A stretch of DNA of 49,559 nt from Chromera velia (GCA_018398765.1 JAHBMJ010000110.1:1-49559), one strand, 5' to 3'; shown: positions 21,301-34,100, counted from the first letter of the stretch. Translations and numbers: made by a program. The notes: generated by a model not told the origin, from the sequence alone.

Positions 21301-22976
21301 GGAGCCTGCCCCCTTCTCGCCTTCCGAGTAGAGCCCGGAGGCAACTGCTCGTGGAGTCGCCTTTTCAGTTTTGCCCTCAGAGGCAAGCACAGAAAGAGAG
21401 ACAGAAGAGCTGCACGAAAGCTGTGGAAGAAGGTGGTAAAAAAAACGAGGGACACCCCCAACTTGAGCCTCGTGCCGCCACAACAGGGGGGGCAGGGGTG
21501 TTGTCGGGGTCAGGAAAGAAGAACAAGAATTGGAAGGAGCCGCCGAACTCCGACGAGCTGCATCTGGTTGCTTTGTACGATCGCAGTCCGAAGAGAAATT
21601 TGAACTTGAAGTCCTGTCAGCAGGCGCGAGAGGAGGAGCAGAGAGAGAGGTACACAGGAAGCAGCAGCAGTGTGCGACCCCGACGAGGGAGCACGTGTGG
21701 GGGCACGCGGGCCCGTCAGAGGACAATCGACGTCAGAATACAGGGGGGAGATGGAAGCAGAGAAGCAGAGGGAGAGGAAGACCGAGAGGAGATGAGCGAA
21801 TTCGAAAGGCCAGGCTGTCACACGTCTGCGTCCCGTGCCTATTCCTATTCCTCTCCTGCCCCCCCCGCAAGCGTGGTCACACCCTCAGCAGGGACGCCCC
21901 ACTCTCTCTCTGCATCTGCATCTGCGACCGTCTCTAACACGACTAGGAGCTTCCATGTACATTCCAGCAGAAGAAACCAGACGCACTCGAGCAACAGCCA
22001 CAGGCACAACCAGAGACCGACAGTCTCGCTCCACACGGCAGCCTCCCGACTCCAGTCAAGAGAGAGGGAGGCCAGGCTAACATTTGCCTCGCCTCCTCAA
22101 ACTTCAAACTCTGTGGCTGCAGTGGCAAAGAGGGCAGTGGCAAGAGAAGAAGGCGACTTGGGGTCAGCAGGAAACCTGCGGCCGGCGACTCCGGGAGACT
22201 TGCAGGTTGGTCTGTCGGCCTTTGGACCGCCGAAGGAGACAGGGAAGGTCAGTCACTTCGCTTTCCCCTCGAGTGCTTGCCTGAGCGGGGAAGTTGTGGA
22301 CGCCGCCGGTCCCTTTTCTCCTTCATCAGGTTGCGGTGCTCTCTCTCTCAGTCAGTCTGTGTCTGCCCTTGTCGGAGGGACAGAGCCATCCGAGTCTGCC
22401 CACATGCACACGCACTCTGAAGCACGCACGCCCAACGAGGAAGGCGCGTACGGAGACCTCCGAGAAGTTGCAGGAGGGGCAGCAGGTGAAGCGACCACCC
22501 CTCTGCATGTGAATATAAGCCCGGCCTTGTCCCCTTCTCTGGAGGGTGTGGACAGGAAACATCTCACCCTGCTGCTCTCTCGCCACGCCACCAGAGAGGG
22601 CCTTCAGATCGCCACACAATTGCAGAAGAGACCGCAGAGCAGGGCGGCAGCGCTAGAGAGTACAGGCAGCAAATGGGAGGTCTGTGACTCCAGCCCCGCA
22701 CAGACCCGAGTTTCCGATTGGCCCCGACAGAACGCGAGACAGAGAGAGAAGGAGAGAGACGCCAGAAGAAGGTCAAAACAGAAACCCCGGTTGCCAATTC
22801 GGGGTCTGCAGAGGATAGGGGGCGGAGGGGCGCGGCTTTCCTCCTTGAATGGAAATTTCTCTCAGGGTCTCTCGCGGTCTGTCTCTCTATCCACGTTCCA
22901 ATTCGGCAGCCTGCTTCAAGTTGGAGGCACGTGCACTTTTCCTGTGCCGTTCAATTTTGAATTCATTCAAAACTAG
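6328..22976 (+). CDS. Giant WD40-repeat protein with long disordered tail, eight exons
   Basis: Exons inferred from donors, acceptors and phase: 6328-8913, 9317-9540, 10318-10583, 11052-12568, 12699-12772, 12863-16139, 16380-16740, 17132-22976. Together they give about 4,700 codons. Exon 1 begins MQMNIERRGQVDSVQVRV and ends in a basic coiled coil (LRYRERLMKLEKKRRYFKRL). Exon 3 and exon 4 hold WD40-like blades: SGWVHFWTV, CATMSAEGTVKIWIV, VTLQLWNVEG, GWLYVGTASGKVEVF and LDAHQRKVTALTAV followed by SASLDQSLVLW. Such propellers usually scaffold complexes. Exons 6-8 are Ser/Pro/Arg-rich and probably disordered. The last exon switches frame at an N in a poly-C run (20742) but is open on both sides, ending GTCTFPVPFNFEF and TAG. 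No specific family was recognised. The exon 12568 end depends on which of several GTCA repeats is used. Confidence 0.65.
8914..9316 (+). other. Intron 1 of the giant gene, duplicated acceptor
   Basis: The donor is CAG/GTCGGT. Near the 3' end, CGTTTC-T/C-TGCTGCAGATGCACTA occurs twice at a 40 bp period (9262-9284 and 9302-9324). The second acceptor joins in phase with exon 2; use of the first would change frame and stop at 9438. Confidence 0.65.
9541..10317 (+). other. Intron 2 of the giant gene, with CTGT arrays
   Basis: The donor GTACGT is followed immediately by CTGT and CAGT units (9550-9593). Further CTGT arrays lie at about 9925-10000 and 10043-10070. The acceptor TGTGCAG at 10311-10317 joins in phase with exon 3. 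Confidence 0.7.
10584..11051 (+). repeat. Intron 3 of the giant gene, CTGC/CTGT array
   Basis: From about 10850 to the acceptor at 11051 the intron is an imperfect array of CTGC, CTGT and CTTG units that merges into CCTGCAG. The donor at 10584 (GTCCGT) was chosen over a nearby GTTGAC because only it keeps phase with the next exon. Confidence 0.7.
12569..12862 (+). repeat. Two short introns with GTCA and CAAT arrays
   Basis: Donors of both introns lie in GTCA repeats (12565-12585 and 12773-12780). The second intron continues as a CAAT/CAGT array to about 12840 and ends TTCCTGCAG. The small exon 12699-12772 between them codes QIPNVQSNTPSHSASPV. Confidence 0.6.
15171..15305 (+). repeat. 66 bp in-frame tandem repeat in the giant gene
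   Basis: Two near-identical 66 bp units code VGPSGPFHQKNFNNQSPHAT-like repeats of 22 residues inside exon 6. The period is a multiple of three, so the frame is kept. Confidence 0.85.
16741..17131 (+). other. Intron 7 of the giant gene, starting with a GTCA array
   Basis: Six GTCA/GTCT units begin exactly at the donor (16741). The acceptor TTGCTGCAG at 17131 joins in phase with the last exon. The intron also has TTCTG/TCTTC pyrimidine stretches. Confidence 0.7.
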
Positions 22977-23480
22977 ATTAATTGAAACTAAAAAAGATTT
23001 GCTGTCAGTTCATCGTATGTGCTAGTGCATGCTTACACTAGTAATTTAAATCAAGGCCTAGATCAAGGCCGTAAACGTATATATAAATTCAAACGCTCTT
23101 GTAGGCCTCAATATATCTAACCGCAACAATACAATACAAAAAAAATACAATCAAATCAAGATATGTAAAAAAAAAAAATATTAATACACAGTACACGGTT
23201 AGGAGTAGTAACTTGGTGGTGGTATCAAGTGTTGTTCACATTAATAACAAGTGTTTCTTTGATACAACACCAGTTATTTTGTTTTATTCAGTAATAAAAC
23301 TGGTAAAAAAAATCTTTTTGATGTTTTAAAATATATCAAAATATAAATAAATATTAAAGCAACACAATTACAGTTCAATTAGTAAAGCATCATCATGCCG
23401 TCTTACCTGCAAACAGAACGTGTATGCGGCCTTCCACCTCTGTCTGTGTATGTGTGTCAGATAGATAGAGAGAGAGAGCA

Positions 23481-23521
<41 letters not shown>

Positions 23522-23524
23522 TCG
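22977..23524. other. AT-rich spacer between convergent genes, TG array
   Basis: After the TAG of the giant gene the sequence is AT-rich with several poly-A runs. A TG dinucleotide array lies at about 23484-23516. No coding potential is evident before the candidate terminal exon of the reverse-strand gene. Confidence 0.55.
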
Positions 23525-25254
23525 CTAGTGCTTGTGTGTTCGCATGTCGGTTTCTGAACTGTTCATTTCCTTCTGAACCGTTTTTCCGCCCTTCATGGCC
23601 ACTGCAGAGCCAGAGGGCGCATCCATCCAGGTTTTGGAAAGCCCACAAAGTCTCTGAGTGAGAGACTGCAGCAATGAAATCTGTCCGTCAGTCCTCTCCT
23701 TCCTCCCTTGCTTCCTCGACAAAGGGAGCAGAGACGGTCTACGGGTGAGTGTGGAACAAAAGGATCAGAACTGACTGGTCATTGAGCACTCACTTGTACG
23801 AGTAAAGAGAAATAAACTTGAATGGAAATGAATAAATACAGCGAGGTCATGCATGCCGCGACGCCCTTTCTCAATCGGAATGTCGCACCGATGTCACAAC
23901 GAGAGAGAGGGAAGAAGCCCACCAACCAACCAATTAAGTGAAAAAAGAAGAAGAGGAAACAAAAAAAAAAACATGTTTCTGTCTTGTCCTGTTCCCCCCA
24001 ACCGACCTGCATGTCTTTCTCAGTCATCCTCGGTCTATTTCCGAGGGCCTATTTAGGTGCTATCAATTCTCTCTCTCTCTCTCTCTCCGTCTCTCTCCAA
24101 CGGCCTCTCTCTTTGTCCCGATACCCTGACTTAATTCTCTTCTTTGCACCACAACACAAAGCTGAGAGAGAAGAGAAGATGCATGCAGCAATGCAAAAAC
24201 AGAACAGACAAGAAAATTAAGTGTTCAGAAGCAGACGGATGAGAGAATGAAGGAATGAGACGAGAGAAAAAGAAGCCAGAAGTGCCTCCATGCATGCACT
24301 GAAAGAATGCAAACAATTAATAGAATTGACATGCAGGAAAAGCAAAACAAAATCGCGCCGCGCTCCCTTCTGACGATGACGACCCTTTTTGGGTCTCTTT
24401 CTCTCGCAATTCACATTCTCCTTGAAAGGTTTCAACTCAACTCAATTCAATTCCTCCTCCAGGCCCTCTGTCTCTGCCCCATTTTTCAAGAAAGAGCCCC
24501 CCCCCCCACGCTTCCTCTTCGACCGCAGCACACGAGTCAATAAAGAAGAATAGACGGTAACTTCTGTCTGCTGATTCCTTCTTTTAGCTCCCCCGCAATG
24601 AGAGCAGAGACGGAGGCATGCAAGTTGACGATCGATCGACCGGCCTGACTGCATGGCCGGGTGGATACTCCGGGAGGGACAGGAGGGGAGAGGAAGGCAA
24701 AATTTAAAGAAGAACGGGAGAGAGGGCAAGGAAGGATTCCTCGAGTCCTTTTGCCTAGGTGCACTTTATGTGTCTGTCTATGTTTGAAGAGAAGAGAATG
24801 AGTCTCGAAGCAGCAAAACAACATTCAACTGTCCGCATGAGCATTCAGACAACAGCAAGTGAGACGGGCTGGAGGCGGAAAGAAAGACCCACATGAACAC
24901 ACAGGCAGGCAACACGCACAGCAATGCAACACATTGAAAAGGCACGCACACTGACATAATTGAGGTACGAAGGAATCACGCAGGCACGCACTCACGCAAA
25001 AAGGAGAATGAATGAATGAATGAAGACGGGGAGGAGAGCAGCAAGAAAGTGCTACAAAAAACACAGCACAGTTGAGTGAGTGCAGAGAAGAGGAAAGTAC
25101 AAATCGAGTCGTCATCGAGGAATGAATTCATGCAGCCGCGTGCTAAATAAGATGGTAAACCGGCGCGTCTCTCTGTTCTCCCTTCGTTCGTGCCTGCCTG
25201 CACATTTCCTTCGAAGTGGATCACTCCCGGATATCCTGCTTCTTCCTTAATTGC

Positions 25255-25287
<33 letters not shown>

Positions 25288-26678
25288 GTGTGTGTGTGTT
25301 TTTTTTTGGGGGGGGGGTCTCTGATTCCGGCCTCTACCTGCATTCTTTTCTTGCATGCTTAATGAGGTTCTCCTATCCATTCATTGGTCTAATTGAGCTG
25401 TGTGTGGGGTTGGGGTGGGTGGGTGGTCGTGTCTATCGAGAAGAAAAACTGTGTTTACGTCAAAGCTGTGGGTGCGGTCCTTCAAGACGAACAACAAAGA
25501 CAAACAGACAGACAGACAGACACACAGAGAAACAGCACTGTCCCGATCATGCGTCGACATCACTCACGGTGGTGCACGGGCGGAGGCTACCGTGGAGAGG
25601 GAACCGGGAAGAGTTTTGGAATTATAAGGGGGGTAAAGAGGGGTGGAAACGAAGAAAAGGCAGAGAGTTCGAATGCAGTGCGACTTAATGTGAGGCCGTC
25701 TCTTTCTCTCTCTGTTTCCTTTCGATGAATCATTTGCTGTCTGTCGGTTTTCGTTCAAGGACGGGACGGTCAGTCTAGTTTTTTTCTATCACAAATGCAT
25801 GCATGTGTGGATAAATCGTCGGCAAGAAAGTCAAAGGGGGGGACGGGGAGGAGGGACGTAAGCAAATGAAGAAAAAAGGATGGAGGGAAGGGCGAACGGG
25901 CGGAAGACAAGACAGATAGAAGGAACAAAGAAAGGCAGAGTTGAGCCATGCTCTTCCTCTGTCTCTGTCTCTGTCTGTCTGTCTCCACCCCCTTCCACCA
26001 ATTGTTCATGATATGAAAGGACGATGAAGAGATGACTTTTCTGCCTCCCTCGAAGTCTCCCTCGTCTTCTCTCTCCCTCCTTCTCGTGTATAGCAAACAG
26101 ACCAACCAATCAAGAAAGAGACCAATCGAGAAAGAGAGAAAGAGAGCGACACAGAGAAACGGAGAGAAAACGCCAGGCTCCTCTCCCCCCTTCTCTCATC
26201 CTGCTGCTCTCACAAGAATCTTTCCTTTCACAGGTCTTCCCCCCTTCCTATACGCTTCCTCGAGGAACCCCCTGCTCATCTGGCAGCTCTCCTCGTCGTG
26301 CCACTTCTCGTACACAAGAGAGGCGAATGCCAACGCATCTTCAATGGCTCCATCCACGCACTGAAGAGGGACAAGGCCCCAGTTGGCCCAGGCCTGGTGT
26401 TCGGGGTGCAGACGGGCGAGGGTCGCGGACCTGCATGAAGACAAACACAAAAACGGAGGCAGGGGAAAAGAAAGAAAGAGCAAATTGGCGACCGCTGCAA
26501 TTCCGAACGCTGACTCACTCACTGATTTTCTCTCTGACTCACTCACTCACTCACTCAAAACCCCATCGCCCCCCAACACACACGTCTACACACAGGGAGA
26601 CAACAAAAAGGTGAAGGGCGCGTTGGTCGAACTTGAGGTCTGCCTGCCTCCCTTTCCTCAACGAAGCACGCACACACA

Positions 26679-26730
<52 letters not shown>

Positions 26731-26740
26731 AGCACACACA

Positions 26741-26796
<56 letters not shown>

Positions 26797-26904
26797 GAGA
26801 GAGAGACAGACAGAGAGAGGGAGAGAGAGAGGGAGAGAGAGAAGGAGAGAGAAAGAGAGATAGAAAGGAGCACGTACAGAACACACACACACACACATAC
26901 ACAG

Positions 26905-26952
<48 letters not shown>

Positions 26953-28870
26953 GGAGGGAGGGAGGGAGGGAGAGAGGGAGAGAGAGACAGAGAGATAGAA
27001 AGGAGCACGTACACAACACACACATACACACAGAGAGAGAGGGGAGGGNNNNNNNNNNNGGGAGAAGAAGACGAAGAAGAAAAACGAAAGAAACCAGAGC
27101 CAGACCTGAGTTCTGCCTCCCTCCCCTCGGGAAAGCAGGGAAAGAACCTGAGGACGTTCCCCGACGCCGTCTGCGCAGAGACCCTCACAGACGCCGCTGT
27201 GGAATCGAAGGAGACCCCAGAGAGAGCCAACAGCTTTAGCCTCTCTCTCAACTTCCGTGCCGCCATCTGCAGAGAAATGAAACTGACGGGACCGGAGTGA
27301 CCACACAGCACGTCGTCACTCCCTGTCCCTGCTGGTTGTGTGGTCTGGCCCTGTCTGGCAGATGACTGTGCGGGTGCCTCGGTGGGCGGGTTCGTGTGTG
27401 GCTGTCCTGTGGGGTCACTGCGCTCTGCCACCTTTCGGTCACTGTCACTCTTCCCTCCAGTCACTGCAGAGACAGCCAAAGCAACGGTCCGACCCCTCGT
27501 TTTCGGCTTGGAGAAACGACTGGGCTTCGACTTCGCTTTGGGATCTGCTCGCGCAACTCGCCGCTGGCCCCCGCCCCCTGTTCCTGCGGGTGCTATGAAG
27601 AGACTGGGGGAAGGGGGCTCTCGAGTCTCTGTGGGGTCTTGTACTGTGTGGGAGAGGGGAGCTGTGCCTTCTCTGAGTCGGAGTCCTTTCTGCTTCTGTT
27701 TCGCCTTTCCCTTTGCCTTCGGAGGCCGCCCTCTCCTCGACACTGTGGGAGCTGCAGCTGCCGTCTGGTCCACAGGGGGGAGCTCAAAACCCGCACCTGT
27801 AGATAGAAGGCAAAGGGAAAGGGAGAAACAGGCAGGTTGGGGGGGGTCACTGAAGGGGCAAACGAAAAGAGGCGTGTATATTGAAAGGGGGAGACAAAAG
27901 CGCACAATACGATCAGAAAAATAGACGAATAAGCACAGGAAGCGAGCCGCACTGGTAAGCGAAGGACAAACTTTCTAGAGCTCTGCATGTCAATTGAAGT
28001 GAGGGATCGAGAGAGACGTGTCGCTTCCATGAGCCCCCCCTTGCTTCCTTTCAGTTGTTTGAAGTTCTAGACCGAAATCGAATTTCCTCCCTCCTTCCTT
28101 CCTTCCCTCCCAGCACGATCGAAGGAGGGAAGTTTCTCTCGAGAAAGGTTCGCTTCTGCATCTGCACCAAATGCCTGAAAGACTTTCACTGGCTGGCTCA
28201 CCTTCTGTAAGAGGAGCGCGAAGTCTAGTGCACCCTTCTATGTCTGCAGTTGCTGCGATGGCATCTGCTTCCCCCTGCGAGGGTCCGACCGCCCTGCTGA
28301 GGTCCCTCTCGAGGGCGGCATTGACAAGGTCGGGGACCATGGGGTCGTCGTTGAGGTCTGTAAGGGGGGCTTCTGGGTGTGTCTCGTGGTTCGGTTCTGC
28401 TTCGTCAGTAGGAGCAGTGCCTGCAGACAGGAAGGAAGGAAGAGACTTGCCGAATGTAGACGGAGAGGAACGGTGAGTAGCGAGGGAAGACGAGGCAACT
28501 AACCACCAGGAGGCCAGGCAGGAGCACGAAGAGGCAGCTGTCCGACTGGTGAAGAGGCTGGGAGGCTTCGATTGAGTGTGGCAACAGAGGAAACGGAAGG
28601 GTTCCTTTCGGAGACGCTTCTGAGAATCCTTCCCATCTCTTCGATCTCCCCGCGGCGTTTGTTCAGGACCGGGTTTCGAAAAACAGAAGCCGTAGAGGGT
28701 GCTGATGAAGCTAGGGGTGAAAGTCCTAGATGCGCACGGTAGCCTGGAAGGCACAGGTCTCTCTCAAGTCTTTGCAGGTAGCCTGGAGGGTAACCTTCGA
28801 AAGGATCCCTCTGATTCGGCTGCTGTTGAGGCTGGAAAAACAAATTCGCGTTTCGAAAGGGACCTGCCAT
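23525..28870 (-). CDS. Hypothetical protein with AT-hook-like motif, five inferred exons
   Basis: Reverse-strand exons joined by phase: 28870-28507, 28420-28202, 27796-27106, 26430-26232 and, less surely, 23665-23525, giving about 537 aa. The start ATG at 28870 (MAGPFRNANLFFQPQQQP) is the first ATG of the frame, but protein-like sequence extends a little upstream, so an earlier exon is possible. Exon 3 holds SRRGRPPKAKGKAKQ, which matches an AT-hook core GRP in a basic setting and hints at DNA or chromatin binding. Exon 4 (LARLHPEHQAWANWGL, then VYEKWHDEESCQMSRG) is the most ordered part and was not recognised. The last exon (SLTQRLCGLSKTW...) is in phase 0 with exon 4, but the 2.6 kb between them may contain other exons. 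The third intron contains an 11 bp N gap. Confidence 0.45.
23666..26231 (-). other. Long unresolved region, intron or further small exons
   Basis: This is mainly simple sequence, including a TG array at about 25254-25300 and scattered pyrimidine tracts. Short reverse-strand frames near 25569 (before a strong donor GTGAGT) and 25100-25240 could be exons, but phase and length do not settle it. TGCATGCA words occur near 23846, 24180, 24290 and 25796. Confidence 0.4.
26431..27105 (-). repeat. Intron of CA and GA arrays with an assembly gap
   Basis: On the plus strand this is a block of CA and GA dinucleotide arrays (about 26665-27047), read as TG and TC in the sense of the gene. Eleven N lie at 27049-27059. 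CACT units at about 26512-26560 read as GAGT in the sense strand. The acceptor is TTCATGCAG just before the exon at 26430. Confidence 0.7.
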
Positions 28871-31179
28871 CCTCAAAAATTCGTCTTCAAGGCTGCCCTT
28901 CTCTGGTTCAAAAGCTCAACTCACACTTGACTCGGTTCTCTGGAAGAGGAAGCAGACCAATGAGGGGCTGTCAAAGTCTTGCGAATGTTTTCCAAGGTTG
29001 CACAGAAAACAATTTGTTCAAGAGATGATCGAACATTCATGCATGATATACTCTTGAGCATGCCGTGGCCCCGGTGAAGGATGATAAAGGGGGAATGTCA
29101 CCCGGCATGAGATCACTTAATAATGACACTAATAACTACCCTACATATAAAAAAAACTACAGAGTTTGAAAGAGAACATCCAGCTTAACTTAGCTTAACT
29201 CAGTGAATTGAATTGAATTTAACTTATCAATCAATCAATCAATTAACGTTGTTGCTAAAAAAAAAAACAAAGCGCTATTGTAGGAACAAACTGCTTCGTA
29301 TGGTGCCGCCAAACATTACCAAACGCTAGAAACCTAGAAATAAATTGATACTAAAGTTAGCAAAAAAACAACTATGAAGGGGTTTTTGATCTTGATCTTA
29401 TCATGTGAGTGATAATGAATCGACGATCGTGCCTTTTCTGGTGAACAAAGAAACGTAAAGTGTAAAGAACGTCACATGCAAAGGCTGAAGCCACATGTGT
29501 ATAACAAAAAGGTTGATTGAAAACGGCCTGAAAGAAATTCTAGGCAGGCCACGGGGTGTGGTCTGAGCCTCAGTGATGGGGCACACCCCCCTGCCGTTTG
29601 CGGGGGCGACCTCTACAAGACAAAACGGCGACAGTGCTCAAGGGTACCACTAAATCACTTATCACTTAATAGCGATAACCTACAATGATGTTGATTATAC
29701 CCCTTGGTCATTATTAACTCGTTAAACTGCGTTGAACGAATTCTTATTGTGGGATTTAGAGTTTTCTTTTTTTTTTAAGGTGGTTGACAGCTTGCAGTAT
29801 TAAATTTTAGATCACACTTAGTTACTTATAAGGTATAAACAGTCTCCGGGCCTCATTCTCTCCCCCTAGAGAAGTGGAGAGCAATTTAAAGCAAGTTGCC
29901 CAGAACAAAAAATAGGTGCGCACATGCATTCATCAATGTAATGGCGACGGGGAAAACGAGCAAAACATCTTCTGAGAAGGACAGGCTGGAGTGGACGTAT
30001 CAGAGGAAGAAAAAGGCACAGCTTTTGACAGCATGCACGCCGTCATCCTTCCTTCTGCTGATTGCATGATGATCCCATATGATCCCGTGATGATCCACGG
30101 TTTCTTCCTGTGACTGATCCCAGCTGGTGCTCTCCTGCCTTAATTCAATCGGTCGCTGCTCTGAGAGTTGTTTTCTCTCGTTCCCTCCTCCTCCTTCCCT
30201 CTCTTACTTGTCATCTTTCCTACTAACCCTACGACCATGCTTGACGTTAGTTGATGTATGTGGGAATATATGCAGGCCTTAATCTCTTAATTTTTGAGAA
30301 TCCATGCATGCCCCCCGGCTCTCCACACGGAATTATCTGACGACCCGGAGCTCTCTGTCTCTGCCCCTCTGCAAGGGCCTCTGCCCCTCTCTCTCTTGGA
30401 TCTCTCATGGGACAGAAAGAGAGATGGAGTGGGAGGGTCTCAGAGCTGGCTGGTCCGTCGGACAGCAACTCCATACGTCAATCAGAGGACAAAAAAAGAC
30501 AAACTGGGAGAAGGGACAGCGAGCTAGGGACAGGAGACGGAGAAAAGACAAAACAAATGTGTAAGGGGGACCCGTCGCCCTTCCTTCTCGTTCCTTCTGC
30601 GATCTCCTTCTCGGCCTGCAGCTAGTGCGTGCCACTGACTCTCCTGAGCTCTTGCCTTCAAACAGTCGTCCCGCCTGTTGTGACAATCATGATTGCTCTC
30701 TCTCTCTCTCTCGTTCTCTCTGGTCTAGTCTCCGGTTCTCTCCAGCATTCCTCTCTCACTTGTCATCTTTCCATCACACAGAAAAGGCTCGGGCCCTGCT
30801 CAATGAGCCACTATGTGATACAAAACACATGAGAACGCACTGCCAGGAAATACAAAACCAACGATCCCCCCCTGACGGAATTCATGAACGCATCTATCAT
30901 CATCGATATGTGCGGCGCCTGAAGGAGACCCTTCACTGAGTTCATTCCTCCTAGCTATCCCTTCCCCCCCTGTATTGAATTCCATCTGCAGGCCCCTCTT
31001 TCTGATTCATGCACCCCCCCAGGCTCCACTGGTCCCCTCCATGGTAGGAAGATCAGTCGTCCCTCCACCGTTCGACTATTTGCCAGACGGATCAAAAAGG
31101 CCTTCACCACTCGTGATCCCTTTGCCGGCATGATGATCAAATCGCCCTAGCTCCTCCGCCGGACGGAGGGAACGACGCG
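28871..31179. other. Intergenic region with no assured gene
   Basis: From 29030 to about 29900 the sequence is AT-rich with several poly-A or poly-T runs and looks non-coding. From 30240 to 31140 short frames exist on both strands. One on the reverse strand (31140-30955, containing VVKAFLIRLANSRTVEGR) is in the same frame as the end of the cyclin-like gene, separated by TGA and TAG, and may belong to it. No RNA gene was recognised. Confidence 0.45.
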
Positions 31180-34100
31180 TCATCGTTCGCCCTCGTGGCA
31201 GCACCATCGATCAATTTGAAACGACCGTCCACCATCCCACCCAACGCGAGAATCGCCAACCGCATCTCCATCATCCCATCCCATCATCACACCCATCCCT
31301 CCCGCCTGCCCCACCCCCATCCATTGGCAAGCCTGCCCCGACTCCTCACCACTCCACCCCAATGGGCCCAACGGATCGTGCAGCAGCACGTTGTTCCCGT
31401 TCCCGCCCTCTACATCGACCCTCATTCCGAAGTTACCACCAGGTCCTGCAGAAGTTATCTGCCATGGTGCAGCCACTCCCATCTCGGGGGGGGTGACCTC
31501 AGGCTGCCCGTTGTGCTGGCTGAGCCCATTGGCAAGCATTCCCTCGGCAGAGAAAGTCCCCGGTGCCGCTGCTGCTGGCAGAGGCACATCGAGCAGTCTT
31601 GCTTCTTCACACAGTGACTGCGGGCAGGTGCAAAAAAGCAAACCGGTGTATACGGGGGAACCCTGAGCCTCTGTGACTACGAGCAGGTGCAAAATAGCAA
31701 ACCGGTGCATACATGGTGCATACGGGAGAACCCTGAGCCTCTGTCTGGGGCGGGGGGGCAATAGGGCCACTGGCAGGGCCTGGGCCGAAAAAGGCGATAT
31801 GGATGCCATTGGGCGGGGGGGCTGGCTCAGGGGACGGGCCTGACGACTGAGTCTGGCTTTCAGAAGAAGACAGGGAGAAAGATGAAGACTCTGATTCCTC
31901 GCCCTTCTCCTGAGTAAGAGCGACAGACACAGAGAGAGAGGCCAGGGCATCAGGAGCCGACAGAGAAAGATCTGCCAAGCTTGCGCTGTTCGGCACACCT
32001 CTCAGACTGTACGGTTTTGGCTTGGCAGGGCTGCAGAAATCTGCGTCGGTCATAGGGGAGGTTTCCTTGTTACCGTCGTCTCTCATGGCCTCAGCCATAG
32101 CCGCCACCCTCTCTACTACTGATGCTGAGAATGGCTGACAGTGTGAGTTGAGGTGGGAGGACGAACTTCAAGACGCGGAAGAAGAGGACACAGACGGAAA
32201 CGTCAAACGCATCGCAGTGAGTAGTTTAGAGAGACGCTCTTTATCTCTCGCCCAACCGCCTATCCCAATGTACTGCTCTTCTTCTTCACTCATCTTTGCA
32301 CTCCCTTAATTCTCTTGCCATCTCCGTCTCCTTCCTGCTGAGGGCCCCCTGGCTCCCCTCTGGGAGAAGGAGAGAATGACGCCAGGTGCTGCTTTTCAGA
32401 GCAGAGGGCAGGGCAGACACAAGAGCCGCTGCCAGCTCTCTCTCTGTCGGGGGGGCCCTTCTCTTTAGGGCGTCCCTCATACCCTTTGCACCTACTGTCG
32501 GGGCTCCAAAAAGGAAGCCAACGTCAATGCAAAGAGTGTCCGACCCTACCGCTGCAGAAACGTCAACAGCCGGTATCAGCCGGTGCGACACGCTCCTGAG
32601 AGACGAGGATGTCCATGAGGTTCGTAATCGCCCTTTCGACCTTCCGGCTCTTGTTGCAGTCCGTCCTGTCGCGTCCTGTCCTCAGCACTCAGTCCAACAG
32701 CGCCAGCAGGATCAGAAGCTGCTGTCAGTGACACCGCAGCCCACAGAGACCGCAGACGAACTGCCCCCTCGAACATCTCGATCGGGGACACGAGCATCTG
32801 GGCGTCTTCGATGAGGGCAGCAACCTGAATGTATGTATGCTTGCATGCATGCATGGGTTCATTCATCCATGTTTAGGAAGACTCCAGAGTGCCAAAATAT
32901 TTCTGTGCGGAATATGGCCTAATAATTGCATGTGCAGATGGATGCCTTGCTTCTGCGTGCATCATGTGATAGCGCTCGTTGGAGAAAGGATGGTCGTAGA
33001 AAGAAAACTCACGCAAAGGAAACAGCCAAAACTGTTTGGAAAGAAAGGCAAAAGCATTGGTCCACAAAACAAGTCACTCATTGAGTCAGAAAGAAAAGAA
33101 GAAAGACTATCACCGTACGGGCACATACACATCATAGAAGGACTCCAGCCATACTCCAGACTCACGTTTGTGTCCATCCCCTGAGGCTCGCTCCCCTTCA
33201 AAGTTGGCGACCAGAGCAACAAGGAGTGCCCCAACTGCAGTCTCAGCATGCAGGTTGCCGCTTGCCTGTGGGAAACTCAAAGAGGGACAGACGACAGAGA
33301 GCTTCGGCCAAATACCTGCAAAAAGACAGCAAAGATGTTGTGGAGAGAATTTCAAACTGCGTACTTACTGCGTACCTTCAGCGCACCAAAATGAAGCAGG
33401 GACTCCGAGTGGAAAAACAAAAAGGATGACTGACTGAGTGACTGACTTTAACGGAAAACGGAGAGGCAAGGGAGGAGAAAAGGACACAGTACACAGAAGG
33501 AATGAAGGAAGAAAGCGCGGCATAAACGAAGAAAGGAGGGCACAGAGAGACAAAAGACTCTTGTGACGAATGGAAATGAGTGGAACAAAGAAAAGAGGGG
33601 ATTGCGGGAAAGAGGCAAGGAAAGAGACTGACGAGCTCGGAGAAAACACTTACAGGTCTGTAGATGTGTCGTTCTCGATCGTCTTTCGCAGACAACGGAA
33701 AGCCAGACCGTGGACAAAGTCTGCGGCTGAAGGAACAAGAAGCCGAAACCCCACTAGCTCGATCATCCAGACCTCAAGCAGCTGGTGGACGGCCTTCTGT
33801 GAGTCCTGCACAGACGCACTATGCGCATCGATTAGGGTATCCACTGTATGTTTAGGCTTCTATGGGCTTCTCTTTCTCTGTGCATGCATGCCAAACAACA
33901 AGAGAGAGAGCTCATGTGTACGGATGATGGCACATGCACCAAGAGAAAGGAAGACATGCCGGGCACGCGCTTGAGCAAAACCAATACTCCCGATGCATAG
34001 CTAGATGGATTCATATGGCTGTATGCCAAGTAAGTGTCGCACTTGAGACTACCAGCTTGCAAAAATCTATAAAAAGTTTAGGGAGCTGTGCGGCGTAATA

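Noticed and set aside
26700-27047. CRISPR-like regular repeats
   Set aside because: The units are di- and tetranucleotides without spacers of constant length.  They are eukaryotic microsatellites.
26551-27306. Reverse-strand frame of Ser-Leu and Cys-Val repeats running into a real exon
   Set aside because: The repeats are GA/CA arrays of an intron with an N gap. Only the part above about 27106 is coding.
29400-29660. GC-rich island in AT-rich spacer that might be a small RNA gene
   Set aside because: No tRNA boxes, spliceosomal RNA core or other known RNA signature could be found by eye.
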